38,518 nt of DNA from UBA1765 sp045629945 (lineage in GTDB: Bacteria; Fibrobacterota; Fibrobacteria; Fibrobacterales; Fibrobacteraceae), in contig JAZQSE010000040.1 of NCBI GenBank assembly GCA_045629945.1, positions 1 through 38,518 of the forward strand, written 5' to 3'. Both the position numbers and the translations under genes were made by a program. Shown in pieces: positions 9,897-16,587 of this stretch. Numbering within the stretch: position 1 is the first letter of the stretch; each line of letters opens with the position of its first letter. The notes below the pieces were generated by a model. It had not been told where the DNA came from, searched no databases, and saw nothing but the letters and a program-made list of their open reading frames with translations.

Positions 9897-10499
9897 CCCG
9901 TAGAAGCTAGTAAATGCTATAAAAAAACTATTGCGAATTCCGGCAACTTCTATGTAGGAAACTGGTCGGGTGTTGGAGTTGAAATGACCTATACGGATTG
10001 TAGTGGAACACCACATACTGTTACCGTGGCTAATGGAGACTGGACTACATATGCTGTTGGTGGTGGATGTACCATATATGCCGTGTTTGCTACAAACAAC
10101 AGTCTACAATTTAATACTTATTAAAAAATAATCTATGTGGTTTAATACCCAAGCCTCCCCGGTGAGACAAAAAAATATTGCGTTCCCGTCCTACCAGAAA
10201 TTTAAATCCCATTTAATAGTCTTCTCAGGATAAGCATAGACAGTACAATTATTGCCCACATCAACTTCTTTCCAACCATCGCATGAATGAGACATGGTTG
10301 TAGTAGTTCCGTCACACTTTTTTATGTTCACGGTAACAGGTATTTCAGGGGCCCACCAGCATCCGATTTGCAAATTGCCTGAGGAACCCGCAGAATATTT
10401 AACACAACTATTAGCAGCCATTTGCACATCTTCTGCAGGGTTGTGCGGATACATTTGCGTAGAGTTTCCATCATTACAGGGGAAGCTGGAACCTTTTGT
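9843..10499. repeat. Segment bounded by an inverted 11-bp repeat at equivalent codons
   Basis: ACAAAAGGTTC occurs at 9843-9853 on the plus strand and at 10499-10489 on the minus strand. In both places it is read in the same phase (ACA AAA GGT TC.), encoding Thr-Lys-Gly-Ser, and similarity continues beyond it (22 of 27 bases). Inverting the bounded 657 bp would keep the reading frame, replace the amber-bearing module by the intact alternative and give a protein of about 2485 residues. Part of the similarity may simply reflect protein homology. Confidence 0.55.
9897..10124 (+). pseudogene. C-terminal module of the giant protein, beyond the amber stop
   Basis: After TAG at 9894-9896 the same frame continues for 75 sense codons to TAA at 10122. 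It encodes PVEASKCYKKTIANSG... ending SLQFNTY. This is not random: it aligns along its length with the inverted module at 10191-10454 (Cys positions, SGN, a W, CxGT, a later W, CT(I/V)YA and similar last residues). The amber codon therefore falls inside a domain that begins at about residue 2384. It may be a nonsense mutation, an assembly error or read-through. TAG also ends the frame at 15521-15820, so wholesale reassignment of TAG is unlikely. Confidence 0.7.
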
Positions 10500-10550
10500 A
10501 GAATCCGGTAATATTAAAGAAAATGAGAAGGTTTTTATAGTCTTTGATTG
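10191..10550 (-). pseudogene. Silent inverted C-terminal module (alternative end of the giant protein)
   Basis: A leftward frame is open from just after TAA (10551-10553) to TAG at 10191-10193, with no plausible start and no ribosome binding site at its beginning. Its codons read ...STKGSSFPCND..., which matches the giant gene's ...FTKGSSFECNS..., and it continues as a homologue of that gene's final module (NSCVKYSAGSSGN..., ending KWDLNFW). It is therefore an unexpressed alternative C-terminus in opposite orientation, as in the silent segments of pilin shufflons. The only in-frame ATG that gives a sizeable product (10454) lies inside the homologous region, so this is unlikely to be a gene of its own. 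An ordinary decayed paralogue is the alternative. Confidence 0.7.
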
Positions 10551-10555
10551 TTAGA

Positions 10556-10581
10556 AAAAGCACCTGAATTCAGGTGCTTTT
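10556..10581. terminator. Bidirectional rho-independent terminator
   Basis: A perfect 18-bp palindrome, GCACCTGAATTCAGGTGC (10560-10577), has an A-tract on its left and a T-tract on its right. It can terminate transcription from both sides: the leftward Rpn-family gene that ends at 10587, and any rightward transcript from the pilin-like locus. Confidence 0.8.
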
Positions 10582-10586
10582 AAAGT

Positions 10587-11597
10587 TTATAATTGCAATA
10601 TTTCTTCTTTAGAAAGTCCGGATGAATGAGATATTATTTCAATGGGAACGCCTTGTTCGTATAAGGACTTTGCTATTTTCCGGGCTTGTTCTAAAGAACC
10701 TTTTTCTTTGCCTTCGCTGAATCCCTTTTCTATACCATCAGCGAAACCTTTTTCTTTGCCTTCGTTGAATCCCTTTTCTATACCATCGGCAAATCCTTGT
10801 TCATGACCTTCAGAGTAGCCGATTTCGTGCTGCGCTTGTAAATCTGTCATGTTTTTTACCTCTAGATTGAAAATGTCTTCTATAAAGTTAATCAATTTTA
10901 CTGATTCAAGCAACTTTTTAAAGATTTTGTTGTGTAAAATTGATTCGGGCATAGGTTTTTCTTGAATGATACTCATAATGGCCCGAAGCCATGCGGCGGC
11001 GTCTGAATTGTCGTTTTGAGTGATACCATTTTTTTCTAGTTCGAAAAATTTGGCGATTTCTACAAAAATCTTTTGAACTTTTGGAAAATATTTACGCCCA
11101 TTGCACATTTGGTCTACATGATGCAAGTAAATCTGAGGTTCTTCTGGGAACATTTCAAAATCTAAAAGTCCAAGAAAATAAATGCGGGGTAGTTCGTATT
11201 TTTCATTTTTATGAACATGGTTTTCAATCACACGAGCCATGTAATATTCCACTCGGTCACGGAAAAATTTATCGCCTTGTTGTTGGATTTCTACCAAGAC
11301 TTTTTCTCCGGCATTGGTGGTGCCTATTATATCTAAAAGACAATTTTTGCGGTTGAAAACGCCCGGGAATTCTTGCATTTCAAGCGTTATAGATTGTATT
11401 TGTTCACTGCCTTGCAAGTCAAGCATTGCGTTAAGCAAAGAAATAAGCATAGAATGGCCTTTTTCTTCGGCAAAAACGACTTTGAAAATGCCATCGCTTA
11501 AAAGATAAGCGTATTTATAAATCTGCTGGTATTTCAGAAGATTCTTTTTGTCAATTTTCATAGCCTGTAATAAGGCAAAATGTTGGCTTCTGTTCAT
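10587..11597 (-). CDS. Rpn / PDDEXK_2-family nuclease (putative transposase)
   Basis: A 336-residue protein of the Rpn/PDDEXK_2 family. Known members are PD-(D/E)XK endonucleases linked to recombination-promoting activity and are often labelled 'putative transposase'. Core motifs are visible: Asp35 in LLSDGIFKVVF, Asp89 in CLLDI and Glu103-x-Gln105 in VEIQQQ. After about residue 255 the protein ends in Glu/Gly/Lys-rich coiled repeats (GFADGIEKGF-NEGKEKG twice) and a compact tail (IEIISHSSGLSKEEILQL). GGAG lies 5 nt before the ATG at 11597, so this start is preferred over the internal Met13. A related but truncated tail lies at 28-255. The gene stands alone between a terminator and repeat block B. 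Confidence 0.9.
   Translation of the reverse strand: MNRSQHFALLQAMKIDKKNLLKYQQIYKYAYLLSDGIFKVVFAEEKGHSMLISLLNAMLDLQGSEQIQSITLEMQEFPGVFNRKNCLLDIIGTTNAGEKVLVEIQQQGDKFFRDRVEYYMARVIENHVHKNEKYELPRIYFLGLLDFEMFPEEPQIYLHHVDQMCNGRKYFPKVQKIFVEIAKFFELEKNGITQNDNSDAAAWLRAIMSIIQEKPMPESILHNKIFKKLLESVKLINFIEDIFNLEVKNMTDLQAQHEIGYSEGHEQGFADGIEKGFNEGKEKGFADGIEKGFSEGKEKGSLEQARKIAKSLYEQGVPIEIISHSSGLSKEEILQL
10704..10799. repeat. Two tandem 48-bp units inside the Rpn-family gene
   Basis: A 48-bp unit (beginning ttctttgccttcg on the plus strand) occurs twice in a row with few differences. It encodes the repeated 16-residue GFADGIEKGF(N/S)EGKEK tract. The length is a multiple of three, so unit gain or loss would not shift the frame. 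Confidence 0.75.
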
Positions 11598-11764
11598 AAC
11601 AACTCCATTTTAAGGTTAATGATTTGATTTTATAAGAGAGTGTGAACAAAAGATATACAGAAAAAATTTAAACGGAACGCAGGGAATTTCCCTCGGATTT
11701 TTAGATTACTTTCATTACGATTTCCTTGGAACAAGTGCGGCCTGTGGGTGGCTTATATTTAAAC

Positions 11765-11990
11765 TTCGCCATGACAATCCTGAACTTGCTCGTGGTTCTT
11801 GTCATTGCGATGGAGTGAAAAGATTTTTTTGCGAAGCCTAAATGTGAGCCTGCCACGAGCCACATTTGTGGCGTGGTGGAAGCAATCTCATCGCAAGTAA
11901 CACTTGTTTTGGATTACTTCGCTACGCTCGTAATGACAAAAGCCAAGATGGTCACGAGGCACAAGGCCTCTCGCGATGACAAGTCAGACT
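11765..11990. repeat. Dispersed intergenic repeat block, copy B (inverted relative to A)
   Basis: The gap from 11598 to 12257 holds no credible gene. This part consists of the 'gcaatgacaag' repeat family. 11894-11949 is the reverse complement of 485-541 apart from one indel, and looser similarity extends to about 11985. Copies A and B thus form a long-range inverted pair around the recombinase, pilin-like and Rpn genes. Confidence 0.8.
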
Positions 11991-12090
11991 GTGTTTGCGA
12001 TGACAATTCAGGCTATAAAATGTCTGCATAAAATAAGACGGGGCGTTGCGGGGTGGCGTCTGAACGCCCGCTCGAGTGGGTAGCGGAAAA

Positions 12091-12156
12091 TGGCTTTGTT
12101 GTTTTTATCGGAAAGGTGATTTTCAAAACGCGTTTTGAAAATCGTCGACAAAGCCA
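12091..12156. repeat. Nested perfect palindrome
   Basis: A 26-bp perfect palindrome (12118-12143, centred on ACGCGT) is enclosed by an outer 9-bp inverted repeat TGGCTTTGT/ACAAAGCCA (12091-12099 and 12148-12156). It lies about 100 bp beyond the 3' end of the LysM-like lipoprotein gene. It lacks a T-tract, so it is not a standard terminator. It may belong to a larger repeat element covering about 12040-12200. Confidence 0.65.
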
Positions 12157-12166
12157 GTTGGAGCGA

Positions 12167-12182
12167 GGGAGAGACTTCTCCC
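12167..12182. repeat. GGGAGAGACTTCTCCC repeat, copy 1
   Basis: A near-palindromic 16-mer followed by a short AT-rich phrase (attgtata). The same 16-mer is at 30564-30579, also beyond the 3' end of a leftward gene and also preceded by 'ttggagc'. This points to a dispersed element of unknown role. Confidence 0.55.
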
Positions 12183-12257
12183 ATTGTATAAATTTTCGCT
12201 TGGCGATTTTTGCTAAGTTGCAGAAGTGCACTTGCCGCAAGTTTTGCTTGAGGAATT

Positions 12258-12809
12258 TTACAATTTTGGTATGCGGATTTTGTCGCCTGCGTTCGGGGCT
12301 TCAAGTGATACGCCGGGATTCAGGGATTGGAGTACTGAAAGCGTGTAAAAACGGGGGAGTTTTTTGGCTTCTTTGCCGTAGATTCTTACAAGTATTTGTA
12401 TAACGTCTTCGCCTTCTTTTGCTTGGATTGTGGTGTAAAGAGAGGTGTTGTTAGGGTCTGATTGCCATTTGGATATTGCGTTTGCAAAACTTTCTGCGAA
12501 GGATTGTTTTTTTTGTGGTTTGGTGGTTTGTGTTTTTTCAACAGGTTTTGGGTCTGGCTTTTTTTGTGTCGGGAGTCTGAGTGTCGGGGCACTTGCATTT
12601 AAGACAATATTTGTCTTTTTTTCTTGGAGTTGTTGTTTGACTGGTTCTGCTGCAATGATTGAGTCAATGTTTTTAATATAAGCGCTGTCTGGCCATTCTT
12701 TTAAAAAATAGGGTTTGTTTGTGGATAGCGTCGGGGTTTGTGCGTCATTTGAGCAAGCAGCAATTAAGAGAATGGAAAGGGAAGAAAAAGCTAAAATTAG
12801 TGTTTTCAT
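12258..12809 (-). CDS. Lipoprotein with C-terminal LysM-like domain
   Basis: Starting at 12809 the product (183 residues) begins with a lipoprotein signal, MKTLILAFSSLSILLIAAC, with Cys19 as the acylated residue. The frame is open upstream to 12968, but that extension would bury the signal, so the internal start is preferred; no clear Shine-Dalgarno was seen. A Pro/Lys/Thr-rich linker leads to a C-terminal part (TIQAKEGEDVIQILVRIYG...LNPGVSLEAPNAGDKIRIPKL) with the spacing of a LysM peptidoglycan-binding fold. I infer a membrane-anchored, wall-binding protein. It is transcribed away from rpmE2. Confidence 0.8.
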   Translation of the reverse strand: MKTLILAFSSLSILLIAACSNDAQTPTLSTNKPYFLKEWPDSAYIKNIDSIIAAEPVKQQLQEKKTNIVLNASAPTLRLPTQKKPDPKPVEKTQTTKPQKKQSFAESFANAISKWQSDPNNTSLYTTIQAKEGEDVIQILVRIYGKEAKKLPRFYTLSVLQSLNPGVSLEAPNAGDKIRIPKL

Positions 12810-12903
12810 GGAATAAAAAATAAAAAAAGAATAAGAAGAGTTTTTGGTTGGCTTAAAAAAGCGTGTAAAATAAATAAAATAAGGGTTGAACTGGTGGTTG
12901 TGG

Positions 12904-12932
12904 TTGCCAAAAATCTTAAATTCTTCTAAATT
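12904..12932 (+). promoter_or_regulatory. Candidate sigma-70 promoter for rpmE2
   Basis: TTGCCA (12904-12909) and TAAATT (12927-12932) are 17 bp apart. They lie in the divergent gap between the LysM-like lipoprotein and rpmE2 and would give a leader of about 30 nt. Confidence 0.4.
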
Positions 12933-12969
12933 TGGGCTACGACACTGTCTATTCAAAATAGGAAACACT

Positions 12970-13266
12970 ATGAAAAAAGGAATTCATCCTAATTATCAAC
13001 CGGTTGTGTTCGTCGATGCGAATACGGGTAAAGAATATATCACCCGCTCCACGAAGTCTTCTGCCGAAAAGAAGGTTATCGATGGGGTCGAACATAGCGT
13101 GATTTCTTTGGAAATTACTGCTGATACTCATCCATTCTGGACGGGTAAACAACATCGCGTGGATACCGCTGGCCGTATTGATCGCTTTAATAAGCGTTTC
13201 GGTGCAAATATTGCTACAGCAAAGCGTAAAACACGTAAGGCAGCTCCAGCTGCTGATGCTGAATAA
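12970..13266 (+). CDS. rpmE2: 50S ribosomal protein L31 type B
   Basis: A 98-residue protein with the L31 signature (MKKGIHPNYQPVVF at the start, THPFWTGKQH in the middle, GRIDRFNKRFG near the end). It lacks the zinc-binding CxxC pair of type A L31, so it is the type B (C-minus) form, which in other bacteria substitutes for the zinc form or is the only copy. The frame is open upstream to 12886, but the family start and conserved N-terminus fix Met at 12970. A candidate promoter lies just upstream and a terminator hairpin follows the stop. The C-terminal tail is Lys/Ala-rich. Confidence 0.95.
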   Translation: MKKGIHPNYQPVVFVDANTGKEYITRSTKSSAEKKVIDGVEHSVISLEITADTHPFWTGKQHRVDTAGRIDRFNKRFGANIATAKRKTRKAAPAADAE

Positions 13267-13270
13267 TTAA

Positions 13271-13305
13271 ATTCCCCTCCCCTTAAATGGGGAGGGAATA
13301 TTTTT
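13271..13305 (+). terminator. Terminator or attenuator between rpmE2 and the next lipoprotein
   Basis: ATTCCCCTCCCC pairs with GGGGAGGGAAT (one bulged C) and is followed by ATTTTT. It ends 12 nt before the next ATG, leaving only the AGAGG site between them. The downstream gene must therefore use read-through or a promoter within this short region. Confidence 0.7.
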
Positions 13306-13317
13306 AGAGGTCGTTCT

Positions 13318-14163
13318 ATGAAGAAAAAGTTTGTTCTCTGTGCAGCATTGCTTGCTCTTGCCTTCACAGGTTGTGAAAAAACTGGAACTATCGAAGGCGT
13401 TGTTCTTGATCCATTTACAGGTAAGGCTGTTGAAATGCCTACAGTTTGGATGGATTCTACTATTTTTGGAACCCATGCTCCAAAATATGCTCATAAAGGC
13501 ATTTTGAAAGAAGGTAAGTTTAAATTTGAAAAAGTTCCTGTTGGCGATTATCTCATTAAAGCCCGTCGCAACAAGTATGTTTTGACCCAACAGAAATTTT
13601 CTACAACAGAAGCGAATCCAAATGCTAACTTGACCCTTTATTCTTATAGCGATCAGGTTGACCCAGGTCTTTATACTGCAAGTGCAGAAGGTCCGGTTAA
13701 GATTTCTAACGAATGGGTTATTTGGTCTGCTAGTTGTTCTGAATCAGTAGCTGCTTATCGTGAAAATTTCCCACAAGATGCAGATGCTGGTAAAGTTCCA
13801 AACCAGAATAAAAAGAAAAAGAAGAAAAGCAATGTTAAAATGGTTCCGCTTCCAGCTCCACGTGTAGTTGATGCAAATTTGGCGGTATTCTATCGTAATG
13901 CTTCTTCTGTAACCACTCCACTTGTTGCTATGTCTTACCCTGCAGTTGTTGGCTCTGTTGCTGATCACGCGGATTGTAAGGGCTTTGACGCTTCTGAAAA
14001 GAAGGGTGTCTTTGCTGATAAGGATAAGGGAACAGCTTTGAACGTTGCTTATAAGGCTGAAGGTCTCTTTGAAATTACTGCTAATTTGCCTAAGGGAAAA
14101 CAGATTATTCAATTCTCTCAAGATGGCAAGTCTTTGCAGACATATTACTTTGAAGTGAAGTAA
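13318..14163 (+). CDS. Lipoprotein with carboxypeptidase-regulatory-like domain
   Basis: A 281-residue lipoprotein. The signal MKKKFVLCAALLALAFTGC gives Cys19 as the lipid-modified residue. Residues about 22-110 (TIEGVVLDPFTGKAVEMPTV...GKFKFEKVPVGDYLIKARR) have the pattern of a carboxypeptidase-regulatory-like / CNA-B beta-sandwich. A Lys-rich patch (KKKKKKS) near residue 165 separates this from a second beta-rich half. AGAGG lies 7 nt before ATG. Its function is unknown. Codon use is richer than that of its neighbours in typical highly used codons, consistent with high expression (impression only). Confidence 0.85.
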   Translation: MKKKFVLCAALLALAFTGCEKTGTIEGVVLDPFTGKAVEMPTVWMDSTIFGTHAPKYAHKGILKEGKFKFEKVPVGDYLIKARRNKYVLTQQKFSTTEANPNANLTLYSYSDQVDPGLYTASAEGPVKISNEWVIWSASCSESVAAYRENFPQDADAGKVPNQNKKKKKKSNVKMVPLPAPRVVDANLAVFYRNASSVTTPLVAMSYPAVVGSVADHADCKGFDASEKKGVFADKDKGTALNVAYKAEGLFEITANLPKGKQIIQFSQDGKSLQTYYFEVK

Positions 14164-14182
14164 TTGTAGCTTTTTTAGTTTG

Positions 14183-14213
14183 AAAAGTCCCGCGAGTTTC
14201 TCGCGGGACTTTT
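14183..14213. terminator. Strong hairpin terminator
   Basis: AAAAGTCCCGCGAG-ttt-CTCGCGGGACTTTT forms a perfect 14-bp stem 19 nt after the lipoprotein stop, with T-runs on both strands. It probably ends the rpmE2-lipoprotein transcripts. Confidence 0.9.
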
Positions 14214-14319
14214 CAATTTGTCTGAAATTATTGTTACCAGTTTGTAGCTAGTTTGACTCTTTGTAGAACTTGTGTTAGCGAGAGGCTTTCTGCCTCGTGC
14301 AAGAACCGCGGGCTAGTTT

Positions 14320-14520
14320 AGGATTGTCATGGCGAGAGGCCTTGTGCCTCGTGGCCATCTGTTAGCAAGCAGATTGCTTCTGTCACTACGTTCCATCGCA
14401 ATGACAAGAGCCGTGTGGCAAGTGTAGAACTGGTAAGTAGATTGCCGCGCCGTGTATTCTACACGGCTCGCAATGACAAGGTTCTCGGGCAAGTTCGCTC
14501 GCAACGACAAGAAGCACATG
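14320..14520. repeat. Dispersed intergenic repeat block, copy C
   Basis: The gene-free gap 14214-14549 contains a third mosaic of the same repeats, in the same orientation as copy A (for example 'agattgcttctgtcactacg' and 'gctcgcaatgacaaggttct'). It includes a perfect small hairpin CCGTGTA-ttc-TACACGG. No credible gene lies here. The only open frames are translations of the repeat. Confidence 0.8.
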
Positions 14521-14549
14521 GCAAGTTCTATTGCATTGCCTAGAACTTG

Positions 14550-15176
14550 TTAGGATTGACAAGAGTCGGAGAAAAAATCTTGGCAAGGACTTGTCTTAGA
14601 TTTTTCAGAAAGTGCTTGGAAGTAAGTTTCAGCGGTTTCTCCAACTTTTTTTGTGTCATAGTAGGCGTAAAAACCACTAGCAGCAGCTCCGAGAAGCGGA
14701 ATAGAACGTAAAGCTGTTTTTCCAAGAAACTTGTTGGCTTGAGAAATGCCTATTTTCTGTAATATTTTTTGTAAAGCAGAAAAAGAAACTTTTTGAGCTA
14801 TAAGTCGCGTGCCGCTTCGCACAAATATATCTCTTAAAAGTTGCGAAGCGGAGTGCCTGAACAGGCACCAAAGCATAGCTTCGCGACTGAGTTCAGCATA
14901 CTTACCATAAGTCATTGCTATATCAGCAACGAGTTGTGCTTGGATTTTCCAAATAGAAACAATGTCTGGAAGCAAAGTAACGATTCCAGAAAAACCACCA
15001 GGTAAAGAAAGTGTTGCACTTAAAGCCGCTGTCTTTGCAGCCGCTTTTCTAGAGAGCAGTTCACAACGTTTTTGAGGAGTTTTGGCCGGTGAAAGTAGAC
15101 TTTCTGGAATATCCGTAATAATATCAAAAAGCATTTCACCGCTTTTTTCTTTTAGTCTGTTATAAGAATCTTTCAT
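14550..15176 (-). CDS. EcsC-like family protein
   Basis: A 208-residue protein with the EcsC-family pattern: a hydrophobic segment with LPGGFSGIVTLLPDIVSIW (about residues 58-76), a helical region QAQLVADIAMTYGK, and a C-terminal glycine/alanine membrane-like stretch IPLLGAAASGFYAYYDTKKV. The biochemical role of this family is not established. It lies 71 nt downstream of a small-protein pair and may be the last gene of the leftward run, or separate. An AGGTG site lies about 10 nt before ATG. The 3' end abuts repeat block C. Confidence 0.75.
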   Translation of the reverse strand: MKDSYNRLKEKSGEMLFDIITDIPESLLSPAKTPQKRCELLSRKAAAKTAALSATLSLPGGFSGIVTLLPDIVSIWKIQAQLVADIAMTYGKYAELSREAMLWCLFRHSASQLLRDIFVRSGTRLIAQKVSFSALQKILQKIGISQANKFLGKTALRSIPLLGAAASGFYAYYDTKKVGETAETYFQALSEKSKTSPCQDFFSDSCQS

Positions 15177-15247
15177 AGCAAGCCAGCACCTCTATTTGAG
15201 AACTATAAAAATAAAGTTAATAAAGATTGCAAGTCCGAAAATGATTT

Positions 15248-15508
15248 TTATAAAAATTTGGTCAAAAACTCAGCTAAGAATTTTTCTAATGAAATGCTAA
15301 AAGAATTTTTAGAATTCATATAAAAGTTTATCGCTTCTTGTAACCATGCTTTAGAACAAGAAAAGTTTTTTAATTCAATAGAATTTTCAGATATTTTGTA
15401 ATCGCCAGTAATGAGGATAGGAAAATTTTCTTCGACTAAAGATAGCTCAATAGAAACTTTTTTAGTCTCGGGAAAAATTTCAAGTTTATAAGATTTTCCT
15501 AATGGCAT
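15248..15508 (-). CDS. Small conserved-looking protein, paralogue of its upstream neighbour
   Basis: An 86-residue protein of unrecognised family. It aligns with the neighbour at 15521-15820 over most of its length: both have a strand K-(V/I)-(S/D)-(I/V)..., then SIEL/FFIV, then FSCSKAWLQEAINFYM against IICEKEWMQASLDFIL, then a hydrophobic end FSISLEKFLAEFLTKFL. GAGG lies 9 nt before ATG and overlaps the upstream stop region, so the pair is probably co-translated. No signal peptide or catalytic motif is visible. Confidence 0.7.
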   Translation of the reverse strand: MPLGKSYKLEIFPETKKVSIELSLVEENFPILITGDYKISENSIELKNFSCSKAWLQEAINFYMNSKNSFSISLEKFLAEFLTKFL

Positions 15509-15520
15509 TTTGAAAATCCT

Positions 15521-15820
15521 CTAAAATAATAAAGACAAAATCCTTTCAAAAAAAGGAAGTGCTAAAGAAAATTTTATTTCATTTTTTAAGATAAAATCTA
15601 AACTCGCTTGCATCCATTCTTTTTCACAAATAATTTTTTTTACAATGAAAAAAGAATTTTCTATGGAGTAGAAAATCTGAAAATGTTGAGAAATAGATTC
15701 GCCTTTTAAAAGAAAATCTACATCAATAGTTTTATTCTTTTTGTCTATCTGAATATCTTGAAGGTCTCCAAAGCGTTTAAGCGTTGGTTGACGATTGAGT
15801 AAAAACGTCAGAACTCCCAT
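15521..15820 (-). CDS. Small conserved-looking protein following map
   Basis: A 99-residue protein that begins 2 nt after the map stop codon and ends with TAG 12 nt before its paralogue at 15248-15508. It shares the C-xKxW-(M/L)-Q-A motif and the Phe/Leu-rich C-terminus with that gene. The pair looks like an old tandem duplication that has diverged. The function is unknown. Its position behind map and a DEAD-box helicase suggests a link with translation or RNA, but this rests on context only. Confidence 0.72.
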   Translation of the reverse strand: MGVLTFLLNRQPTLKRFGDLQDIQIDKKNKTIDVDFLLKGESISQHFQIFYSIENSFFIVKKIICEKEWMQASLDFILKNEIKFSLALPFFERILSLLF

Positions 15821-15822
15821 GT

Positions 15823-16584
15823 TTACCTTGGCAAAGTCAGAATTTCAGCACCATTTTTGGTAATAGCAATAGTGTGTTCCCATTGGGCAGAGAGACTTCC
15901 GTCTTTTGTAACGGCAGTCCATTTGTCGTTAAGAACTTTTACACCAGGTTTACCAGCGTTTATCATTGGTTCAACGGTAAAAACATGTCCGGTTTCAATT
16001 CGTGCTGATTTAAAATTATTTCTAAAATGAAAAACAGTAGGTTCTTCATGAAAGTTTCGACCAATACCATGCCCGCAATAATCTTCGACAACACCAAAAC
16101 CATAATCATCAGCAATTTCTTGAATAGCACACCCAATATCGGAATAACGAACACCAGGCGTTCCTGCAACTTCGATGCCGCGGTCTAAACATTCCTTAGT
16201 AACTTGCACAAGTTCTAAAGCATCTTTAGAAGGTTTTCCTACGACAAACATGGCACTTGTATCGCCGTGATAGCCAGAAAGAATTGTAGTAATATCAATG
16301 TTTACAATGTCGCCATCTTTTAAAATGATTTCTTTAGATGGAATGCCATGGCATACAACGTCATTTATGCTGATACAGGCATTTCTAGGGTAACCATGGT
16401 AGCCTAAACAAGCGGAAATAGCGCCATTCTTTTTGGTAAATTCACCAATAAAGTCATCAATTTCTATTGTAGCAACGCCAGGTTTTACCATTTCGCCAGC
16501 GCGTAAAAGAGTGACAGCAGCTAAAGCACCTGCGTCACGGATAAGTTCAATTTCTTTAGGGGTTTTGACTTTTATTTTGGCCAT
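15823..16584 (-). CDS. map: Methionine aminopeptidase, type I
   Basis: Removes the initiator methionine from nascent proteins; a cytosolic dinuclear-metal enzyme. At 253 residues it has the usual type I length, without an N-terminal zinc-finger extension. All expected residues are seen: His79 (VVCHG), Asp97 (NIDIT), Asp108 (YHGDT), His172 (CGHGIG), Glu205 (TVEPM) and Glu236 (WEHT). It starts 3 nt after the DEAD-box gene stop and is followed after 2 nt by a small protein gene, so it sits inside a compact leftward operon. Confidence 0.97.
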   Translation of the reverse strand: MAKIKVKTPKEIELIRDAGALAAVTLLRAGEMVKPGVATIEIDDFIGEFTKKNGAISACLGYHGYPRNACISINDVVCHGIPSKEIILKDGDIVNIDITTILSGYHGDTSAMFVVGKPSKDALELVQVTKECLDRGIEVAGTPGVRYSDIGCAIQEIADDYGFGVVEDYCGHGIGRNFHEEPTVFHFRNNFKSARIETGHVFTVEPMINAGKPGVKVLNDKWTAVTKDGSLSAQWEHTIAITKNGAEILTLPR

Positions 16585-16587
16585 ATA

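Noticed and set aside
10294..10554. Rightward 86-codon frame opposite the inverted module
   Set aside because: The opposite strand shows clear homology to the giant protein's last module; this frame is its shadow.
12008..12403. Open frames on both strands over the nested palindrome
   Set aside because: They overlap the palindrome and the LysM-like lipoprotein in other frames, and translate repeat DNA.
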